A DNA stretch of 64,000 bases from Variovorax paradoxus (GTDB lineage Bacteria; Pseudomonadota; Gammaproteobacteria; Burkholderiales; Burkholderiaceae_C): NCBI GenBank assembly GCA_016806145.1, contig CP063167.1, positions 1,174,501 through 1,238,500 of the forward strand, written 5' to 3'. Both the position numbers and the translations under genes were made by a program. A model generated the notes under the pieces. It was not told the DNA's origin, made no database searches, and was given only the letters and a program-made list of their open reading frames with translations. Shown piece after piece: positions 60,411 to 64,000 of this stretch. The first letter of the stretch is position 1. Every line of letters starts with the position of its first letter.

Positions 60411-61634
60411 TCAAAGGCGATGCTTTTCGACCATGGCCGCGATGCGCTCGACCCCCGCGACCGCTGCTTGATGGTTTTGCGAGAAATTGAGGCGGATGCT
60501 GTCACCGGCGTGCGGGCTGAACTCGGTCCCAGGCGTAACCGTGACGTTGGCTTGCAGCCGCAACTCACGGATGAAGGCTTTCAGAGGCGTGCGCAGTGGA
60601 GGGAGCCGAGGAAACAGATAGCTGCCCGCTTGTGGCGTGCGGACCGCCACGCCTTCGACAGCCCGAAATATCGACAGCAAGGCGTCGCGTATCTGTTGGT
60701 GTTTTTCGATGCGGTCAGCCAGCCATTCGGCGGGCTCTGAAAACCAGGTCTGCAGCACGGCTTGGCAGTAACCGGGTGCGCGCAACGAAACGATCGCCTG
60801 GAGTTGCTCCATACGCTGGATGATGTAAGCGCTGCCGAACGCCACGCCGAGCCGGTAGCCGCTCAGCGATTCCGTCTTCGACGGCCCCATGATGGTGACG
60901 ACGTTGTCAGTCGCCGGAAAATGGGCGCGAAGGTGAGTGTATGGCTGTCCCGCGTAAAGAAGCCGGGAATAGAGTTGATCGACGATGACAGTGGCATCAA
61001 AACGTTCGGCGAGCGCGGCAATCTGCTCAATCTCGCTGCGGGAGTAGACCGCGCCCGTGGGATTGTTAGGGTTCGAGAAAAGGAAGACCTTGGCGCCCTG
61101 GGCGAAAGCCGATTCGAGCTGTTGCAGGTCCAGGCCGGCCTGTGCAGAACCGATCAGGTAGTCCAAGCGAATTGGGATCATCTCGGCGCCCATGAACTCG
61201 ACCAGCTTGCGATTGGCGAAATAGTCAGGCTGGACAATTGCCACCTTGTCGCCTGCGGTCACGGTGGCCGCGACGGCCAGGAACAGCGCACTTTGAGTTC
61301 CGGGTGTGAGGATGAGTTGTTCGGAGCCCGAGACGGGTTGCCCCGAGAAGGCGGTCAAATCGTGCGCGAGCTTTTCTCGAATGGCCGCATCGCCGCGGTA
61401 CTCGGTGTAGGCCTGCGAGCCGCCGCGGTGGACGCCGTCAATAAAGGCCTCCAGCGCGCCCGGCGTGGGTTCAAACGCTGTGACATTCACGTCACCATGC
61501 GAGAAGTCAACCGCAGCACCGGGCAGAATCTCGTCGGGGTCCACGGCACCGGCCCCGTTGCGATCCTGGCGTACTTCTTGACCAGGCGCGTTGTCGATGC
61601 CCAGCTTCAGGAATTTCTCTTCGATGGTCTTCAT
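60411..61634 (-). CDS. PLP-dependent aminotransferase class I/II
   Basis: 407 residues. PLP-binding signatures include LTPGTQSALFLAV, FLFSNPNNPTGAVYSRSEIEQ, VIVDQLYSRLLY and the Schiff-base Lys in GPSKTESLSGYRLGVAFG, with the substrate Arg near IRLNFS at the end. It is fold type I, cytosolic. The ATG at 61634 has no clear Shine-Dalgarno site; a CAACAG repeat lies just upstream. It is in an operon with dehydratase, RidA and an amino-acid ABC importer; the amino acid is not identified. Confidence 0.93.
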   Translation of the reverse strand: MKTIEEKFLKLGIDNAPGQEVRQDRNGAGAVDPDEILPGAAVDFSHGDVNVTAFEPTPGALEAFIDGVHRGGSQAYTEYRGDAAIREKLAHDLTAFSGQPVSGSEQLILTPGTQSALFLAVAATVTAGDKVAIVQPDYFANRKLVEFMGAEMIPIRLDYLIGSAQAGLDLQQLESAFAQGAKVFLFSNPNNPTGAVYSRSEIEQIAALAERFDATVIVDQLYSRLLYAGQPYTHLRAHFPATDNVVTIMGPSKTESLSGYRLGVAFGSAYIIQRMEQLQAIVSLRAPGYCQAVLQTWFSEPAEWLADRIEKHQQIRDALLSIFRAVEGVAVRTPQAGSYLFPRLPPLRTPLKAFIRELRLQANVTVTPGTEFSPHAGDSIRLNFSQNHQAAVAGVERIAAMVEKHRL

Positions 61635-61649
61635 AGCTTGCTTTTGCCC

Positions 61650-61667
61650 TTGCTGTTGCTGTTGCTG
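61650..61667 (-). repeat. CAACAG hexanucleotide repeat in the aminotransferase leader
   Basis: Three tandem copies of CAACAG (TTGCTG on the plus strand) and part of a fourth, 16-33 bases upstream of the aminotransferase ATG. It occupies the place of the ribosome site. Unstructured CA-rich leaders can raise translation, and the repeat number could vary by slippage. Confidence 0.85.
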
Positions 61668-61728
61668 TTGCGATAAGAGGGTGCGCGCGGCGCGCGCTAC
61701 GATGCGGTCTGCATGCGTGCGTCCGCGC

Positions 61729-62802
61729 TCATGACGGCCGCTCAACGGGGCCACGCCTGTCGTCGGCGCGCATGAGCGTGGCCAGCAACGTCATGTCGAC
61801 GTTGCCGCCGGACAGCACCACGAGCGTGTCTTTGCTTCCGGGCTTGAGCCGGCCAGCCAGCACGGCCGCTAGTGCAACCGCGCCTCCGGGCTCGACCACC
61901 ATGCGCAGTTCGGTCAGCGCGAAGCGGATAGCGCAGCCGATCTCCTCGTCGGTCACGGACCATGCCTCGCTCAAGAAGTGACGGTTGATCTCGAACGGCA
62001 GTTCTGCCGGCGTCGCGGCTTGCAGGGCGTCTGCGAGCGAGCGCGCTGCTGGGTCGTTGACTTCGCGCCTTCCACTGTGGAGCGAGCGCGCCGTGTCGTC
62101 GAAGCCGAAAGGCTCGACGGCGGCAATCCGCGCGTCCGGCTGGAGGGCGTTCAACACCAGGCCGCAACCCGCCAGCAATCCGCCGCCGCCGCAGGGTGCG
62201 GCGAAGGTGCCAAGGTTCTCTCTGGCCGCCGGAGGCAGTGCGTCCAGCGCTTCCAGAGCGACTGTCCCCTGTGCGGCCAGCACGTCGGGGTGATCGCCTG
62301 GCGGAACGAGCGTGCCGCCGGAGTCCTGCAGCAATCGCATTCCAATCGCTTCCCGGCTTTCGTGTCGCCGGTCGTAGTGCACGACGCGGGCGCCATGGGC
62401 AAGCGCTCGGTCGACCTTGTTACGCGGCGCATCGATAGGCATGACGATCGTGGCAGGGACGCCCAGGCAGCGTGCCGCCCAAGCGATGGCCTGGCCATGG
62501 TTACCGGTGGAATAGGCCACGACGCCCCGTTGCCGTTCTGCTTCGCTCAGTCGCAGCACGGCGTTGAAGGCGCCGCGCGCCTTGAACGATCCCGTGACCT
62601 GCAGGTTCTCGGCTTTTAGCCAGACCGGCGCGCCCGCGATGTGATCGAGGACTGGTGATCGTACGAGCGGCGTGCGCACCACATAGGCGCTGATGCGCTC
62701 GGACGCCGAGCGGACGTCGTCGAATGTCGGCACGCGCATGGGCCCCAGCGATTCGTGGGTGAGGACGGGGCTCGGGTTTCTCTGGGTATCGTGTCTGGTC
62801 AT
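61729..62802 (-). CDS. Threonine/serine dehydratase-like PLP enzyme
   Basis: 357 residues from the ATG at 62802, with aggag upstream. Fold type II PLP features: Lys in GSFKARGAFN, YSTGNHGQAIAWAA and the phosphate-binding glycine loop CGGGGLLAG. It should convert threonine, serine or a hydroxy amino acid to a 2-keto acid and ammonia, or act as a racemase. It lies 22 bases from the ABC ATPase gene and upstream of aminotransferase and RidA. Confidence 0.92.
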   Translation of the reverse strand: MTRHDTQRNPSPVLTHESLGPMRVPTFDDVRSASERISAYVVRTPLVRSPVLDHIAGAPVWLKAENLQVTGSFKARGAFNAVLRLSEAERQRGVVAYSTGNHGQAIAWAARCLGVPATIVMPIDAPRNKVDRALAHGARVVHYDRRHESREAIGMRLLQDSGGTLVPPGDHPDVLAAQGTVALEALDALPPAARENLGTFAAPCGGGGLLAGCGLVLNALQPDARIAAVEPFGFDDTARSLHSGRREVNDPAARSLADALQAATPAELPFEINRHFLSEAWSVTDEEIGCAIRFALTELRMVVEPGGAVALAAVLAGRLKPGSKDTLVVLSGGNVDMTLLATLMRADDRRGPVERPS

Positions 62803-62824
62803 GGTGTACTCCTGCACACTGCAC

Positions 62825-63586
62825 TCAATGGGAGACTAGGCGCGACAGGAACTCCTGCGCTCGCTCGGTTGTGGGAGATGCGAAGAACGCGTCCGTCGAG
62901 GTGTTCTCCACCACCTTGCCGGCGTCCATGAAGATCACGCGGTCCGCGGCGCGGCGGGCAAAACCCATCTCGTGGGTGACCACGGCCATCGTCATACCGT
63001 CCTGGGCGAGTTCCAACATTACGGCGAGTACCTCGCCGATCATTTCTGGATCCAGGGCCGAGGTCGGCTCGTCGAAGAGCATGACGATGGGGTCCATTGC
63101 CAGCGCACGAGCAATCGCGATGCGCTGCTGCTGGCCGCCGGACAGCTGAGCGGGATACGCGTCGACCTTCCCCGGCAGGCCTACACGGCTCAGCAGTTCG
63201 CTGGCCCTGCGCTGCGCCGCATCGCGCGATCGGCCGAGCACCTTCATGGGTGCGAGGCAGAGGTTCTCTCGCACCGTCAAGTGCGGGTAGAGCTCGAAGT
63301 GCTGGAACACCATGCCCACACGCCTGCGCAGCTCGCTCAAATTGGACGTCGCCGCGCCCACCTCAACGCCGTCGACACGCACGCTGCCCCGCTGGAACGG
63401 CTCGAGCCCGTTGAAACACTTGATCAGCGTGCTTTTGCCTGAGCCGGAGGGGCCGCAGATCACCGCGACCTCGCCGCGGCGGATCGTCAGGTCGCAACCG
63501 TTGAGCACGGGGACCGACCCATAGGCCTTGTGGAGCCCGGCTACTTCGATCATGGGCGCTTCGAGGTTCTTTTTCTGGGAAGTCAT
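62825..63586 (-). CDS. Polar amino-acid ABC transporter ATP-binding protein
   Basis: 253 residues from the ATG at 63586. Walker A GPSGSGKST, Q-loop FQHFELYPHLTV, signature LSGGQQQR, Walker B VMLFDEP and the switch His in VVTHEMGFAR are all present, in the GlnQ/HisP pattern. Its ATG overlaps the permease stop (ATGA). It energises amino-acid import in the inner-membrane complex. Confidence 0.95.
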   Translation of the reverse strand: MTSQKKNLEAPMIEVAGLHKAYGSVPVLNGCDLTIRRGEVAVICGPSGSGKSTLIKCFNGLEPFQRGSVRVDGVEVGAATSNLSELRRRVGMVFQHFELYPHLTVRENLCLAPMKVLGRSRDAAQRRASELLSRVGLPGKVDAYPAQLSGGQQQRIAIARALAMDPIVMLFDEPTSALDPEMIGEVLAVMLELAQDGMTMAVVTHEMGFARRAADRVIFMDAGKVVENTSTDAFFASPTTERAQEFLSRLVSH

Positions 63587-64000
63587 GCAGCGCTCCTGCG
63601 CTTGGCAGCCAGGTGGGCCGCCAGTGAAAGGGATGCGCAGAGCACGAAATAGACGAGCGCTGCGAACAGGTACATCTCGACCAGGCGGTTGTCCCGGTTC
63701 GCCACGATGCTGGTGGACGTCATGAAGTCCCGCAGGGAGATCACATAGACGAGCGAGGTGTCCTGGAACAGGACGATGGCTTGCGTGATCAGCACGGGCG
63801 TCATGTTGCGCAGTGCCTGAGGCAGCACCACGTAGCGCAGCGCCTGCGCCGGTCGCAGGCCCGAGGCTGCCGCCGCCTGCCACTGGCCCATGCGCACGCT
63901 CTGCAGGCCCGCGCGAATGATCTCGGAGTAGTAGGCCGCCTCGAACAGCGTGAAGGCGATCAAGGCCGACGTGAGCGCGCCCACGGGCCTGCCGACGATC
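63583..64000 (-). CDS. Polar amino-acid ABC transporter permease, C-terminal part
   Basis: The last 138 codons; the gene continues beyond the window. The EAA-like loop reads EIIRAGLQSVRMGQWQAAAASGLRPAQALRYVVLPQALR, the signature of HisMQ/GlnP-type permeases, followed by hydrophobic helices and a short basic tail. It precedes the ATPase gene with a 4-base overlap. Further transporter genes (a second permease and a binding protein) are expected to the right. Confidence 0.93.
   Translation of the reverse strand, partial: IVGRPVGALTSALIAFTLFEAAYYSEIIRAGLQSVRMGQWQAAAASGLRPAQALRYVVLPQALRNMTPVLITQAIVLFQDTSLVYVISLRDFMTSTSIVANRDNRLVEMYLFAALVYFVLCASLSLAAHLAAKRRSAA

Overview
The window is GC-rich, densely coded DNA from a Gram-negative bacterium. 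The three-subunit PntAA/PntAB/PntB transhydrogenase, the BKACE/acyl-CoA cluster, the GcvA-type LysR regulator, DUF3606 and many lipoprotein and TetR genes suggest a betaproteobacterium of the Comamonadaceae (Variovorax-like). That is inferred from family content, not from a search. I see no rRNA, tRNA or CRISPR array.

Layout. (1) 1-6.6 kb: a catabolic acyl-CoA operon with the end of a beta-keto acid cleavage enzyme, two SDRs, TetR, GST, an acyl-CoA dehydrogenase joined to an aminoglycoside-phosphotransferase-like (APH) domain across an 11-G tract, and a thiolase. (2) 6.7-9.6 kb: pntAA-pntAB-pntB. (3) 9.9-16.4 kb: catalase-like peroxidase with cytochrome b561, an alpha/beta hydrolase, an MFS pump with a SnoaL-like protein divergent from a TetR gene, and a truncated second copy of part of pntB. 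(4) 16.4-21.4 kb: two paralogous lipoprotein carboxylesterases facing a TetR gene across a palindrome. (5) 21.5-24.4 kb: small hypothetical genes, two of them paralogues. (6) 24.8-36.2 kb: a signalling region with a LOV hybrid histidine kinase, a MarR operon, a KaiC-like ATPase with a response regulator, a transglutaminase-like protein, an ECF sigma factor with a ChrR anti-sigma factor, and a GGDEF protein. (7) 36.4-38.8 kb: lipocalin, a monooxygenase-fold protein and small hypotheticals.

(8) 39.4-49.6 kb is the most interesting part. It holds a PhnZ-like HD oxygenase, a lactate-permease-family transporter and an orphan PhnM-like amidohydrolase under a LysR regulator. An operon with a Na/Pi-PhoU transporter, a phosphotransacetylase and an SGNH hydrolase runs divergently, and an Fsr-like MFS/SDR operon faces it. 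The 12-base motif A(T/G)AAAAACTCAC lies just upstream of all three transcription units, and I noticed it nowhere else. I read this as one regulon for using an organophosphonate, without PhnY and without the C-P lyase core.

(9) 49.9-60 kb is accessory, sparsely coding and partly decayed: a five-CxxC membrane protein, VapB with a broken vapC, a relaxase/accessory-protein mobilization pair with a large hairpin upstream, an IS66-like fragment, a histidine kinase, several very small genes and a frameshifted nuclease remnant. (10) 60-64 kb: a compact amino-acid uptake and degradation operon (ABC permease, ABC ATPase, threonine/serine dehydratase-like enzyme, aminotransferase, RidA).
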